Shown: positions 25,911 to 38,774 of the stretch, piece by piece | How positions within the stretch are numbered: position 1 is the stretch's first letter | Layout: each line of letters starts with the position of its first letter | Source of the DNA: Seison nebaliae | Lineage: Eukaryota > Rotifera > Pararotatoria > Seisonacea > Seisonidae | Direction: 5' to 3' | Assembly: GCA_023231475.1 (NCBI GenBank) | Contig: JALJEE010002868.1 | Coordinates: 1-64,000 of the forward strand | Length of the DNA: 64,000 bases | Notes under the pieces: model-generated | The model's database searches: none | Told to the model about the DNA's origin: nothing | The model's input: only the letters and a program-made list of their open reading frames with translations | Translations under genes and position numbers: made by a program

Positions 25911-26944
25911 TGATGTTGTGTAGATGATTCCATAATATATTCAAATATTGACAACAACCAACGAGTTCGTTAATGATAAAACAAGAAACATTCAAGAAAT
26001 TATTCAGCTTTCTCTCGTGTTCGCCGCTCAGCTCCGGTTTCGGAGTACGGCGCAAATTCCATTCACAATGACGATAACTTCACTTTCTGTGAGAAACTAT
26101 GAAAATGGAGAAAAATCGATTAATCTCTAATCTACGCATACCGATTTGTAAAATTTCTAGAGCACAAAACTTTTCATTTCTCCTATTTCTTGTAAATTCG
26201 AACAGAAAATGTTTTGTATAAATAAGACGTTTTTTTTTGGGTGGACAAATTCGGAACTATAACCATTTCACAGTACTCTCCTTCTACAGAAGTTTGGATG
26301 GAAAAAATTATTTTAACTAATCGTACGAAACAGTCATTTCTATAATAAAAACGAACCATAATGAAATGAAGATGCCATTCCAATTAAATGGATGGCGGAA
26401 AAAGGAAATATTGGTAGGAATTCTCAATTGAAATTCTCAATAAATTGAAGTGAATAAAATAAGTATCAAATTTTTCTCTATATGTCGAATAAGTTACGCT
26501 TATACATGTTCACATCGTAAATTTCACAACCTATATACATGGCCAGCCTACAGGTAAGGAATAAATTCACAATTCCTTATTCTTCATGATCATCATGTTT
26601 ATTCTCTTCATCGTTGTCCCAATCGATCTGTTTCGTTGATATGAAATGCTCCGCATATATGCAACTCACACAATAATAACATTTCCTTTAACATATGTTA
26701 TATATCGCTCTAATTTTGGCTTCAATGCCAAACAATGTAGCAATTCTTAAAAGAAACGGTTGATACCTGGTCCGGTGGATGACCAAAGCTCAACCAGATG
26801 AGTTCAACGGAACAAATTACACCGCCATTGCCTTCCTTCCTAAAAGAAACACTAGACAAATCGAATAGAAGGCTAACTAAATAGAAAAGGAAAAAGAAAC
26901 AGATATCTCCTTCATTCATGGACCTTTCCACATTATATAACTCT

Positions 26945-27040
26945 TACACACACCAACTCACACGCACTCGCACGCACACACACATACACACACATACACA
27001 CTCCAACTTCGCCACATACGCACACACATACAATTATCAA
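26945..27040. repeat. CA-rich interrupted microsatellite
   Basis: ACAC/ACGC/ACAT dinucleotide repeats with interruptions. The ORFs called on both strands across it are repeat artefacts. Confidence 0.85.
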
Positions 27041-27965
27041 CGAACGGACACAGGCGCATGTATACTTACTTCTACCATAAATTGGTTGAATAATATTTGC
27101 TAGTTGGTCCATAATTTTATACAATATCTCCATACATATACATGAATACATTATCCCCATATGCATACACTAACACACGGCAACATACGTCTAGAGACCA
27201 CCATCACTGAGTATAAAAGAAGTAAAAGATAAAATGAGAATTAATAGACACCATCCATTATGGCAAGAGAGAAGGAGCCGCTAGTCGATAATAATTAGAG
27301 AGAAATAATGTTCAGTGAATATGTAATAATAATTCATCAACACGAACTTCATCATTTTCTACAAACGTTGAAAAAAACTGATTTGACATATCGCACATAC
27401 ATAGTGTACGCATACTCCGGAGTCGTACTCAAGTGCTATCGATCTCATATTGAGTCGGAGATCGAGATAACTATTCCTATTCTTCGTAGCATACACAGCC
27501 AAACATATACTGAAAGGAATCCACCCAAACCTAGTGGATTGTACACGCAACTGATAAAGAAACTTTAATCTTTCTCACATCATACACGAATGAATATGGA
27601 CCATTAAGGTTGAAGGATTATTAATAGGAAAGGAAGGAATTATATTTTTCTCACTTTCATCAAAATATTAATTATAATACATTACATAACATAATTAGAC
27701 ATCTATTCATGTGTACAGTCGACCAGCTACATGTTATGTAAAAGATGCTCGCTGCTAAACAGACATCAAATCATGACAGTTGCTACAACAGAAAGGAAAT
27801 TTTATAGAAACTTTTCTTATATAAAAGAAAACTTTAAAACTTATTTCCTTGATCTATTTACTCTACAACAACATCTTACTTTATGACGCTATGTGTATCA
27901 CTACACGTATTTTATATAATAAACAAACAGCCTAATGACTCCATTTCACTAAAGTACGCTATGCT

Positions 27966-27994
27966 TTCTTACTTACTTACTTACTTACTTACTT
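27966..27994. repeat. (TTAC)n microsatellite
   Basis: About seven tandem copies of the tetranucleotide CTTA. Confidence 0.9.
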
Positions 27995-30423
27995 CAATCG
28001 GTTACAGTTACTAAGATATCAAGGACATTTTGACACCAAATCACCTAAAAACTAAAATACGAACGTTCCTTCTCCTACTAAATGTTCATTCTCTCAGGCA
28101 AATGTTCTGAGAGTCGTCTCCCATAACCTCTCCAAGCACACCGTATTTCCTTCCTCACCGCAACTTCTTTCCATGTTCTCCTTTTCTGATTCCAACAATC
28201 TATTTGACATTGGCTAAGTAATAGTTGTAAGTCGTCGATATCCACATCAACACATTGACAAATAGACTTACTTCTACTTACTACTACACGTTATGTCAAT
28301 TTACTATGATGCATATTATAGTAAATTATTCCGTACAAATTCATTTTGCACTTTTTCCCCTTTCTCCCCCGCCGCCACCACCACTCTCACTACTATCACT
28401 CTTGCCACTAATGAATGGAGATTATACAAATAATGGGAAGGCCATCAAGGTTGTGCGCGAACTATATATTACATCGTCCAATTTTCCTATTAATAAATAA
28501 CTACACCACTTAATGGAACAGTCTTTTATCTCAAAAGAATTAAATGAAAAATGTTTAAATGAAAATTTTATCTTTCCTATTCTCAAATTCCACTCCAATA
28601 TTCCACATGCATACGGCTGCGACATTGGAAACAGAGACCATTACCTCTCAATTCTTATGCTTTATATCACAATAATTCCTTCATGACTTATCATTTATTT
28701 AATAAGATTCTTTCATAACAAATTGAGCAACGGTAAATTCGATTCTTTTTCTTCTTCTTCTTCTTCCCTATTCTAGTGGCGATATGGCACACAAACTGAT
28801 TTTCTCTAAAACTTTCCACTACTCTATATAATTCAATTGTCTTTACGTTTACGCATTCTTTCTATACTTCGTCATCTATCTGCACGATTCCATCGTCCCA
28901 CAACAACAACAACGACCATATAATGAAAGTGTCCATAGTGGAGATATTTCTAGTTGTAAATATTATTGATGGTTACTATGTGCATTCTCTCACCATTTTT
29001 CTCTCCCTTTCATCCAGTTCTAATTTCGATCTAATGTATAATTTTTCGATAATTATTCATATTCCTTTCTTGACAGCACGACATCGCTGACGATTTTTTG
29101 TAAGGGATAATTGTACGGTCAATGCCGAAAGATATTCAATATCGATGTAGAAAGACACATCGTATTTTTTTCTTTTTTCATGTACAAATATGTGGTTTTC
29201 TCTTTCGTCACATATACACATAATATTGTGAGAACGTCATTCCCTGAATCTCTACCAAAAACACTAAATTTACAGACATCTAGATACAATAGAACTATGA
29301 TCGGTGTAAACCTGCCTTAAAATTGATAAAAAAAAAGAATTGTTGAGAAGAAAAAATGAAAAATATTTTAAAAAACTTTAGTATGAAATTTAGTGAAAAT
29401 TTTAAGAGCATGAAAAATTTATCATTTCTGAAAATTCCATTGAAATTATAAATGTTCCAATAGTTTTTTATTCCCCTTAAACGAATTTTGCTTAATTCTC
29501 AATAAATTTAAAGACGATGAACTGGGCAAGACATAATTCGTCTTCTGGCACTCTTCTTAATTAGTTTAATGGCTGATTAATAATGGAAAAGAATTCATGC
29601 TAATAAACTTCTGGATGGAATGATGGTAAAGAAAAAAAAAGTGATAATTCAATTGGGATGACTTAGAAATAGGATTGGTAATGATCTATCTGTACATTGG
29701 GAGAATAGACGGAATGGAGACAGTTGTAAAGAGAAGAAGAATCATGTGAATACATATAAGGGAGTTGTGCAATGGTTTGTGAGCATTTGTTTCACGAAAC
29801 TTTTCCATACAAATTAGATACGGAGGTTTAGTGTTTCTCGTCGATTAGTTGAGTAAAAGACACAGAATAATTGAAGGAATGTAGACGATGACTTGGCTAA
29901 GATTTGTACGAATGTGCGGAGTTGTAAAAATGATGGTGGAAGGAGAAAATAGGAATAAATATATAACGAAAGAAGAAAAATGAAATGAAGAAATGACCGA
30001 ATGAATTTTCGAGAAATACATCAGTTTTTTGTCAGTTGTATGTATGGAGAACATCGATTTTACAAGGTTACACAATCAATTCACATAATAAATAGAAGAA
30101 AAGAAAATTATTATTTCAAAAGAAAACCGAAGAAAGAGAAGAACGATAATTCCAAAGAAACTGACATCATGTAAAAAGTATAGGAACATAAAATGCATCT
30201 CCCATGGACAGAAGCAGAGCATATACTACTTCTTCCTCTAACTTTCTTTTATAACTTATTTATCAAAATAACTCCGACGTAACATAAATATCCAATTACG
30301 GGGAACTATGTTAATAAAATTTCATTTGCCGCATCACCATTTTCTTCCAAATTCATTCAACTCTCACAGGAGTGACTTTAAAAACGTCTGAAAACAATTG
30401 TTAGTCGACTATTCCGTCATAGC

Positions 30424-30452
<29 letters not shown>
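30424..30452. repeat. (AC)n microsatellite
   Basis: About fourteen uninterrupted AC dinucleotides, about 0.7 kb upstream of the ATRX start. Confidence 0.9.
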
Positions 30453-30454
<2 letters not shown>

Positions 30455-31168
30455 CCCAACTCGAGAACCTTCACCGTTACAATATTTGAACATGAATCAA
30501 TTTCATTAGAAATAAATAAACAAAATTGAAAGTGATCATTCAAAGAATGGAAAGAAATTATGAAAACGTTTCCTCACTAGTTATTTGACAAATTTTTTTG
30601 AACAAATTCTTCATTTGAAAACGATAGTCAGAGACAACTCGAATTGTCTCTTTTATTTCACTTCCATTTAAATTCCGTCAGAGTCAGATGAGTTTCATTT
30701 AATTATTCCAATTTTCACTAAATTCGAAAACATTCAGAATAATTAATTCAATATTTTAATTTTTGCATGATGGGAATTTATCAATGAATTTAATGAGCAA
30801 TTCAAAAGAATTGTTAAGAATTTTTTTTCATCTAAAACACTTAATTTCACAATTTCTTACACATTTTCTCCACACTTTCACTTAACTGAAAGAATAAAAG
30901 TTAAGCCAACATTTGAGAGTGCGGGAAATGAGAAAGAGCGTGACAATTCAAAAGTGGGAAAAGAGGTTAAACCGGACAAAATTTCGGTGACGAATTGTCA
31001 TAAACGAGAAATGTGAGGTCGTTCAGCTTATTATCATAAAGGAAAATTTGGTGAAATTGGTTAGTATTTTTGTTTTGAAGAAAGTTGAGATGGAGTGTGA
31101 GAAGAGAAAAAATTAAAAGGATAAGCCGCAGACAAAACAATTTTCGCGTACCTCACAATTTGAGAAAA

Positions 31169-34100
31169 ATGCACGAAGATTCCGAACTGATTCTTCCCGA
31201 TTTGCCTCCAACCAACTCCGATTTCCAATTCGACGATGATGACAAGACGATAACGACGACGACGACGACGCGGAAATCGAATAATGGAATTCGTGCCATC
31301 CGTCAAGCTGATAAGGAGACGAAGGATAAACAGCGAGCAGAGCGTGAGCGTATCCGTCGTCTGGAACGTGAACCTGATTTAATGATGGAAACGGTTGACG
31401 GAGCGATTATGTTAGAGAAGGATATTTCTATTTCGAAATTGATTTCTGACAAATTGAAAAAACATCAAGTTGAAGGAGTGAAATTTATGTGGGAGAATTG
31501 TTTCGAATCAATCGACGGATTGAATAAGACGAGTGGAACAGGTTGTATTCTCGCTCATTGTATGGGAATGGGAAAGACTTTGCAAGTCATTTCATTAATT
31601 CACACTCTCGTCAAATATCAGGATCTTACTCACATTCATCATATTATTATTGCGGCACCATTGAACACATTATTGAATTGGAAAAAAGAAATCGAATATT
31701 GGACGAGAGATTGTTCACCTAAATTACTCGTTCATCATATGGTGGAAGCGAAGACGATGACTAAACGTAGTTCAATTCTCAATTATTTTTATGATGTTGG
31801 TGGAATTCTATTAATGGGTTATGAATTGATGAGGACGCTCATTGGTCATGTGGAAGATATTCAAGTGAGAAAGAAACCAGATCAATTATTAAAGAAACAA
31901 AAACGACCTCGAAAGAAAATCACAAATGCACAACGAGATCTCATTAAGAAGACACTATTAGATCCGGGAGCAGATCTCGTTATTTGTGACGAGGGTCACA
32001 TTCTCAAAAATGTCAATACATCCATTTCGAAAGCGATGAGTCTTATTAAAACTCTGAGACGGATCGTATTGACAGGAACGCCACTTCAGAATAATTTAGT
32101 GGAATATTATTGTATGGTCAATTTTATCAAGCCGAATATTTTAGGAAGTGTTGGATTATTTCGTAATCAATTTGTTAATCCGATTAGAAATGGAGAATTG
32201 AAAGATTCGTCAATTCAAGAAGTGAATTTGATGAAACGTCGAAGTTTCGTTCTTCATCAATTATTGGAAGGATTCGTTCAACGGAAAGATTATCGTGAAC
32301 TTGCTAAAATGTTACCGAGTAAACATGAATATGTAATTCTTTGTCGATTAACACGACGCCAATATGATTTGTATAGTCGATATTTGCGTATTGTGAAAGG
32401 AGTATCCAAATCGAAAGAAGTTCTCATTACTCGATTATTTAGTGATTATCAACAATTACTTCGTGTTTGGAGTCATCCATGGGCATTACCACTTCATCAA
32501 ATTCGAATATTTATTAATCAAAATGTCCCAAAGAAACAACAACGATTAGAGGAAGAATTTCGTGATTTCATCGATGACGATGATGTTGAAAATGATTTTA
32601 CTTCATCTAGCGAATCTGAAATTGATGGAAGTCGTCGAACCAAATACAGACGAATAAATTCCACATCATCTTCCGTTTCATCGACAATGTCATCATCGAA
32701 GAGAAATGTGAAAAAAGCGAAACAAAGAATCAGTTCAGATGATAGCGATATCAGAGAATTATCAGGTGAACCAGATAATGGAAATGATTCAGATTATATT
32801 GTCGATTCAGAAGACGAAATGGAATTCGATACGACTCATCTCTCTCTCATTATCAAACGAATGTTGAATGGACAATCGAATTTCACCGAACGCGAATTGG
32901 AGAAATTGAGAAAAACGGGCAAATTGAATTGGTATGCGGATTTATGTCCCACTTCTATCCAATATGATGAGACACAAGCTGGAAAGATTATGATGTTAAA
33001 ATCGATTTTATTCAAATGTGAAGAAAGAAATGAGAAAATTCTTATTTTCTCTCAATTTCTCACATCACTCGAAATGATTACTAATTTCCTCAAACATTGG
33101 GAAGAAGAAGATCGTTATCGTCCTGATGGTTCCAAATTTCTTTATCGTTATGAAAAAGATTACTTACGAATTGATGGTAGTACTACTGCACATGTTCGAC
33201 AGGAATATATTAGTGATTTCAATGATGATACAAATCGTCGTTTACGCATCTTTCTCTTATCGACGAGAGCGGGCGGTATCGGTGTCAATATGGTTGGTGC
33301 AAATCGTGTGATACTTTTCGATGCATCCTGGAATCCCTCACATGACGTTCAATCTATTTTTAGAACTTATCGATTCGGTCAAAAGAAATCCGTTTACATC
33401 TATCGATTAATTGCTGAAGGAACGATGGAAGAGAAGATTTATAATAAACAAATTACAAAAATTTCATTGGCTGATCGAGTAGTGGATGAGAAACAAGTCG
33501 AACGAAATTTCAGTCAAACTGAAATTACGAAATTATATGAATTCACTTCGAAAATCGTCGAAACGGAAAAAGAAGATGACATCGATGAATCATTAATGTT
33601 AGATGAAACATTGAAAGAGAAGAAACGATTAATAAGTTCATCGTCAGAATCTGATTCTTCAATCATTAATTTGGAAGATGATTATCCTCAAAAGAAAGTT
33701 GAGACAAAGGAGAAAGATATCGAAGATATCGATTATAATAATTTGATGAATGTGATTCGTTTGACGGATAAAGTTCCCAAATTGGCTCCAGCTAAAGAAG
33801 ATGAATTATTATCCGAAATTCTCGCTAATCCAATTCTCACTCGATATATTAAGAAATATTTCGAACATGATTCTCTTTTAGTTCATAATGCTCATGAGGA
33901 ATTAACGGAAGCAGAACGAGTACAAGCATGGGCAGATTATCGATCGAATAAGAATGATGCAACTGTAAAGACGACAATTCCTTCTACTACCGGATCAGTT
34001 CCCATTGCCCCCAAACCAAATCAACCGACAACATCTTATTTGGGAATGTCGAACAATTTAAATAATCTTTTCTCCGGTACAATTAATAAGTTGGTCACAA

Positions 34101-34901
34101 TAACATATTCCTTTTAGTCGATTTTCTTCTTTTAGTAATTATCTTCCAATTCCTGAAATCGATAGTAGGAATTTATTAGAAGCACTGAAAATGAGCGATA
34201 TAAAAATCCATGGTGTTGGCCCGAACAACGGTTAGTTCAACTCTTTAATTTTTTTTTCAATTTTTTTTTAAAATTTCTTTATTTCAATTTTATTTTCAAT
34301 TTTTTTATTTCAATTTTTTTTCAATTTTTTTATTTCAATTTTTTTTTTTAAATTTATTTTTTCAATTTTAGATGCTAAAATAATCGAACGAGCCAAATAC
34401 CTCAAGGATTATTATGTCAAATTATGTACAGATTATCCTGTGGTACGAACGCTCAATCAAAAAAGTATTTTCATGACAATTGTCGAGGTTTTCACATTTT
34501 TTTTCTCTCCATCTCTCATTTCCTTTTAGAACATCCGTTTATCATTGACTGATATCGCTAATATTATTTTGAGTCGACATATCGTGTCATCGTTGGCACC
34601 CGCTCTCAATCCATCATCAGATCGCACAAAAAATTTAATAGCGTCAACATTAAATTTGATGGAGGGAAAATCATCTCAATCATCTCAAAACACCACTACC
34701 ATAAACAATAACAACAACAACAACAATCATATGAACAAGAAGAATGATGAGGTGATCGTGTTATCAGATGATGACGATGAGGATGATATTTCGAAAATTA
34801 ATCCGAATAGAACTTTCAATTTTATAGCGAACGTCGACGATGATGACGATGATGTTCTTCCAATCACCAATTATAATGATGAGGAAATCATTTTGGATTA
34901 A
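31169..34901 (+). CDS. ATRX: ATRX/XNP chromatin-remodelling ATPase
   Basis: Exons 31169-34089, 34136-34230, 34372-34487 and 34530-34901 join in frame to 1,167 aa. It is a SNF2-family helicase: LKKHQVEGVKFMWEN and GCILAHCMGMGKTLQ (Walker A), DEGHILKN (the DEGH form of the DEAD box typical of ATRX), LTGTPLQNNL, then an acidic, Ser-rich insert. The second RecA lobe follows with ILIFSQFLTSLEMI, STRAGGIGVNMVGANRVILFD and a QSIFRTYRFGQKK arginine-finger motif. The region after it (HDSLLVHNAHEELTEAERVQ) matches the ATRX-specific C-terminus. Known role: ATP-dependent histone H3.3 deposition in heterochromatin. The N-terminal ADD zinc finger of vertebrate ATRX is absent, as in short XNP forms. ATG 31169 is the first Met; the frame is open upstream to 31,085. 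AATAAA at 34,961 is a likely polyadenylation signal. Intron 2 is packed with T-rich tandem repeats. Confidence 0.92.
34248..34368. repeat. T-rich tandem repeat within ATRX intron 2
   Basis: Imperfect repeats of a unit like TTTTATTTCAATTTTTTTTCAA fill almost the whole 141-nt intron, just before its TTTTAG acceptor, making one very long polypyrimidine-like tract. Confidence 0.7.
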
Positions 34902-35562
34902 TTTTCTTCTTTAGAATCTATTTCATCTTCTTCTTCTTTTTATGATTTCCATTTCTTTGTAATAAATTTTTTTTATGAATAAATTTAAAATTGTTGAATC
35001 ATTACAAATATTTCATTTCTTTGATATTCTGTTGAAGGTTTCTTTCTGTTTCCCAAATCAATCATCTCCATCAACACTGAGGTGAGATGAGAAATGGTCA
35101 TTTAAATTGTGGAAATATTTCTCAAAATTACTATCGTTTTATTATTTGGAGAAGAATGTATCGGATCTTTTATCTTCAATTCCTCATCTATTTCTTCACT
35201 TGTTATTTCTTCATTCGATTATTTTAAATAAATCCTTTAAAATCTTCTCTTCTTCCTTATGAAAAGATATCGATACATTTAATCACAATTCAAAATGTTT
35301 TCATTTAAATTCCATCATCTTCATCTTATCTCTTAATTCCAAAAAGACATTAAAGGATTCCAACGAGGTACTTCCTCATTCTTTCGTCAACGATATGGTC
35401 GACCGGATATCGTTTTCCGAAATAGTTCAATTTCATTACTCTCCTTCAATCTCTTCTTTCATTATTCATAAATTCAGTTTTTGGCAATCGTCAACCATAC
35501 AAGAAAATCATTCCAAGTATCATCTTCTTTCTTTTCCGCATTTTTATTTGAATTTAGAAGAA
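34902..35562. other. Intergenic between ATRX and the coiled-coil gene
   Basis: Contains the ATRX polyadenylation signals (AATAAA at 34,961 and a second AATAAA near 34,978). An in-frame ATG at 35,395 opens into the next gene, but a TTTAG acceptor-like site at 35,553-35,557 lies just before the Met I prefer (35,563), so an upstream non-coding exon is likely. Confidence 0.5.
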
Positions 35563-38394
35563 ATGAAATTCATTGCTCGTCCTAAATCTAACGCCGATTT
35601 TGATGAGGAGAAAATTGGTGTCCGATTACAAGAGCAATTGGAGAAGAGGAAATTGTTATTTCAGAAGAAATTGAATGAATTAAATCGATTGAAGAAGCAA
35701 TTGCAAAAACGAGAACTTCGTTCAAACATTTCATTTCTCTTTTAATTTTCTATCGTTTCAGAAACCGGTTACAATGATCAGATCGAACGATATCGACGAG
35801 AATTCAAAACTAAATCTGATGGTTTCCTCTCACATTCCATTCTCTATTTCAATTCTCATCAGAATTAACACAACTCAAACATTTCTCCAATATGAAACGT
35901 GACGCAATGAAGAAATTAAGTTAATATCTTTCCAGAAAAACTTCATTTAATTTCTATTTTCTCAAAGAACAATCGATTAATAAAGAGAAAGAAACGGGAA
36001 AGAATTTAGGTGATAAATATACTTAAAACGAAATTTAACATTCTCTCTTCAACAGATAATCAGATTGTGACGCTGCAGAAAGATCTTGAAACGAAAAAAA
36101 AGAATTTGGATAAAGTCGATTATAGTTCGTCTATTTTTATTCAGTCTACTCTTCCATAGAGAATCCCATTATAGAATTCTACAACAAAAGTCGATTGATT
36201 TGTAATTTGAGTGATACGAGAACCAACTTAAGTTTTCCTTCAAATTTATCTCGAGAATGAAATTCGAAAAAATAACATTCAGTTAACGAAGTGGAGAATT
36301 TGAAGAAGAAGATGGAGTACGCACAGAACCAGTTGGCGGATCTCCACATCGAATTAATAAAGAAAACGAACGAAACAGGAAATCTGACAAAAATTCAAAA
36401 AGTTTTAGTAGAGAATCGTTTGGCAACTGACTACAAATATATAACAACACAAATTTTGTTGTTCGATCAAACTTTGCAATCATTGGAATTGAATTCGCCA
36501 AAAAGTTCATTTTCCTTAAAGTTCCAAGTCAATTCAACTCGTTATTTTCTCTAGAGATGATTGTTAATCCACTATTTCGAGAGTTTCTCGAAAATCTCTC
36601 ATTGTTGAAAGAAAGTAATTTTACGAAACAATTGAAACGAAAACGAGCCACCAATTCTCCTTTCGGCTTAGCCATTCCAAATAGTCCTGTGGTGAAATTC
36701 GAGACAGGTCTCTCGTCCGTTCAACGTTGTTTAACGAGTAAACGTATCCAAATGAATTCATTGAGATACGACATGATTAATCTGATAAATCGTTCTTCAA
36801 ACTCATCAATTCTTTTTGACTGAATAAAATTAATTTGTAGAAATTCAAGAAGAGAAATCAGTCACAGAGAAACGTGTCATCGATTGTAACGAGGCTCGTT
36901 AGAGATTTTTATTATAAACTGTCCAACCATTTTCTCCCAAATAGATAAAGAGTTGAATGTAACGAAGAATTTTATTCAAACTAAATCGAATTATCTTTCA
37001 AAATTGACAACGGGTTGAAAAATAATTTTTGCACAATTTCTTTTCACATTATTTTCACATTATTTTCACAATCCGCCCACAATACTTTTAGAAGTGAACT
37101 CATTGTTAGTACGGAAGACGAGTGTACAGAATGAGACAGATGTTTGCAGTTCGTCTTTTTTTATTGGCAAATCGAAAATTCTCTTATCCTTAGCACAAAA
37201 ATATCAAACTTTAATAAAGATGGTGAAAGATTCGTATAAGGATTTAAGTAAGAAGAAAGGTCAGTTGGAAATGTGGAAATGGAAACTGGCAGGAATCACA
37301 ACCAATTATGTCAATTTAAGTTGGGTAATTGAAGGAATACTTTTCTTGTGAATATTTGAGATAGATGCGGCCGATTTGAATAATAAGAGAATGATCGAAT
37401 TGAAGAAATCGGAATACGATTCAACTTTAGCAAGTTAGATAAGAAGAGAAGAAGAAAAAATGAATTTGGCTTGAATAGAATTAAAGGAAGCATTGGAATT
37501 TGTGAACGAGACATTCAATGACGGTTTCTCCAATGGAGAGAAGCAAATATTAACTCTTCAAAATAAAATAAAAAAATTGACGACGAGTTCGGAAATTTGA
37601 TATGTTTTAACAATTTTAATTTTCTCCATTTCCAAATGAAAGAAGTGGCAAGTGTGACGGATCCGGAATTGAATAAAATAAGTTTTGAATTTTTGTTACA
37701 TTGTCGAAAGTGAAACTGATTTGAACGAATAGTCGACGAATTCGAGAGTAGCAATGTCGATTATTTTTACCATCCTTCCGATATCAACCTATTGGATGGT
37801 TTCTCTCAATATTTTCTCTTTAATTCTCATCTCTTCTCTCTATCTCTATCTCTGTAGACACTACGTACAGTTTCTTCAACGATAAAAAGTCGGCAATCGA
37901 TACGGAAATTGTTGCCATGGCAACTACAATAGGAACTCTATCATCGCCTAAAGTACGGGAGGATTTCGAAAATCCCAAACCCACTGCTACTGATGAGATC
38001 GAACTCGTCAAATGTGGTTACCAAACTAAAACTACTTTGATCGGAACGGCAAGTAAGTTTGAATTAGGCTGGTTGGATACCACCTGTCCACTATCCGGTA
38101 AATTTTCGAGAGTTACTCGATCATTTATCGTCGATCCGGATGCGGATCCGCCTGTTACTCCACCAGTCATCACAGTGTTAATATTGAACTCTCTAATATT
38201 GAAGATTTGCTTTTGATTCTCTCATAGTCGCGACAATAACAAATGGGAATTAACTGTAGAGGAATTGACACTTTTAAGTTCGAACGAAGTTGAGACGATG
38301 GCAGATATCTTCACTTATAAATGTTAATTTTTTCTCGATTTCTGGACAAATATTTCCTCAATTTTTTTCAGGTGATTATGGGACATGTTCATAA
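35563..38394 (+). CDS. Coiled-coil protein of unknown family, 19 exons
   Basis: I can join 19 exons in one frame to 633 aa: 35563-35719, 35762-35821, 35863-35919, 35968-36009, 36056-36124, 36160-36189, 36283-36504, 36555-36791, 36841-36897, 36945-37013, 37092-37148, 37194-37319, 37365-37433, 37479-37586, 37643-37681, 37733-37798, 37858-38176, 38228-38322, 38372-38394. The first 15 or so exons are Lys/Glu/Leu-rich coiled coil (QLEKRKLLFQKKLNELNRLK; ENLKKKMEYAQNQLADLHI). The last 150 residues are different: SPKVREDFENPKPTATDEIE, GWLDTTCPLSGKFSRVTR and a DPDADPPVTPP stretch suggest a small folded domain. No family is recognised. Seventeen of the 18 introns are in phase 1 and most are 35-60 nt. 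Exon 6 with its 35-nt upstream intron is the least certain. Several stretches between exons contain stops, so the splicing model is required for the gene to be real. Confidence 0.65.
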
Positions 38395-38774
38395 GAAGAA
38401 AAAAAACTGTTGGAGGAGAATGGAATTAAATTGATAATTTGAAAAATAAATGATAATTTCATGATAATTCTCTCACCATCTTCATTTCCATCATTCACAC
38501 ATTAATTGGTCGAACTTATTTTTTGATGAATAAATATGTTTGATGACTTGCCACTCATTCACATTCGAATAAATTAATAATTATTTATTATTGTTTGGAG
38601 GTAATTCAATATGTTCCCAGTGATTGGGGACGACCTTGTCGAGTGAGAAGAACTCACCAATCGATCGTCAACAGATGTCACAATAAGTGGAGATGTGATA
38701 AATTCTTCTTCTACATTGCCTTCCTTCCTTCTTTCATTTCATTCGTTTACTTCATACAATTGATGAGAAGAAAT
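38395..38774. other. Intergenic
   Basis: Short AT-rich gap with an AATAAA near 38,446 that could serve the coiled-coil gene. An alternative in-frame Met for the calbindin gene lies at 38,763. Confidence 0.5.

Larger units (their letters stand above)
25911..31168. other. Gene-poor region with microsatellites
   Basis: About 5.2 kb with no ORF I can support as coding. Simple repeats: a CA-rich tract (about 26,945-27,040), a (TTAC)n tract (about 27,966-27,994) and an (AC)n tract (30,424-30,452). The composition is AT-rich with scattered pyrimidine tracts. It separates two divergently transcribed genes (the Q-rich gene to the left, ATRX to the right), so both promoters and their regulatory DNA should lie here. 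Confidence 0.6.

Noticed and set aside
26918-27166. His/Thr- and Val/Cys-rich ORFs on both strands
   Set aside because: They are translations of the CA/TG microsatellite in all frames, not genes.
36283-37754. Several minus-strand ORFs and disjoint plus-strand ORFs as separate small genes
   Set aside because: The plus-strand pieces join in one frame through short introns into the coiled-coil gene. The minus-strand ORFs are shadows.
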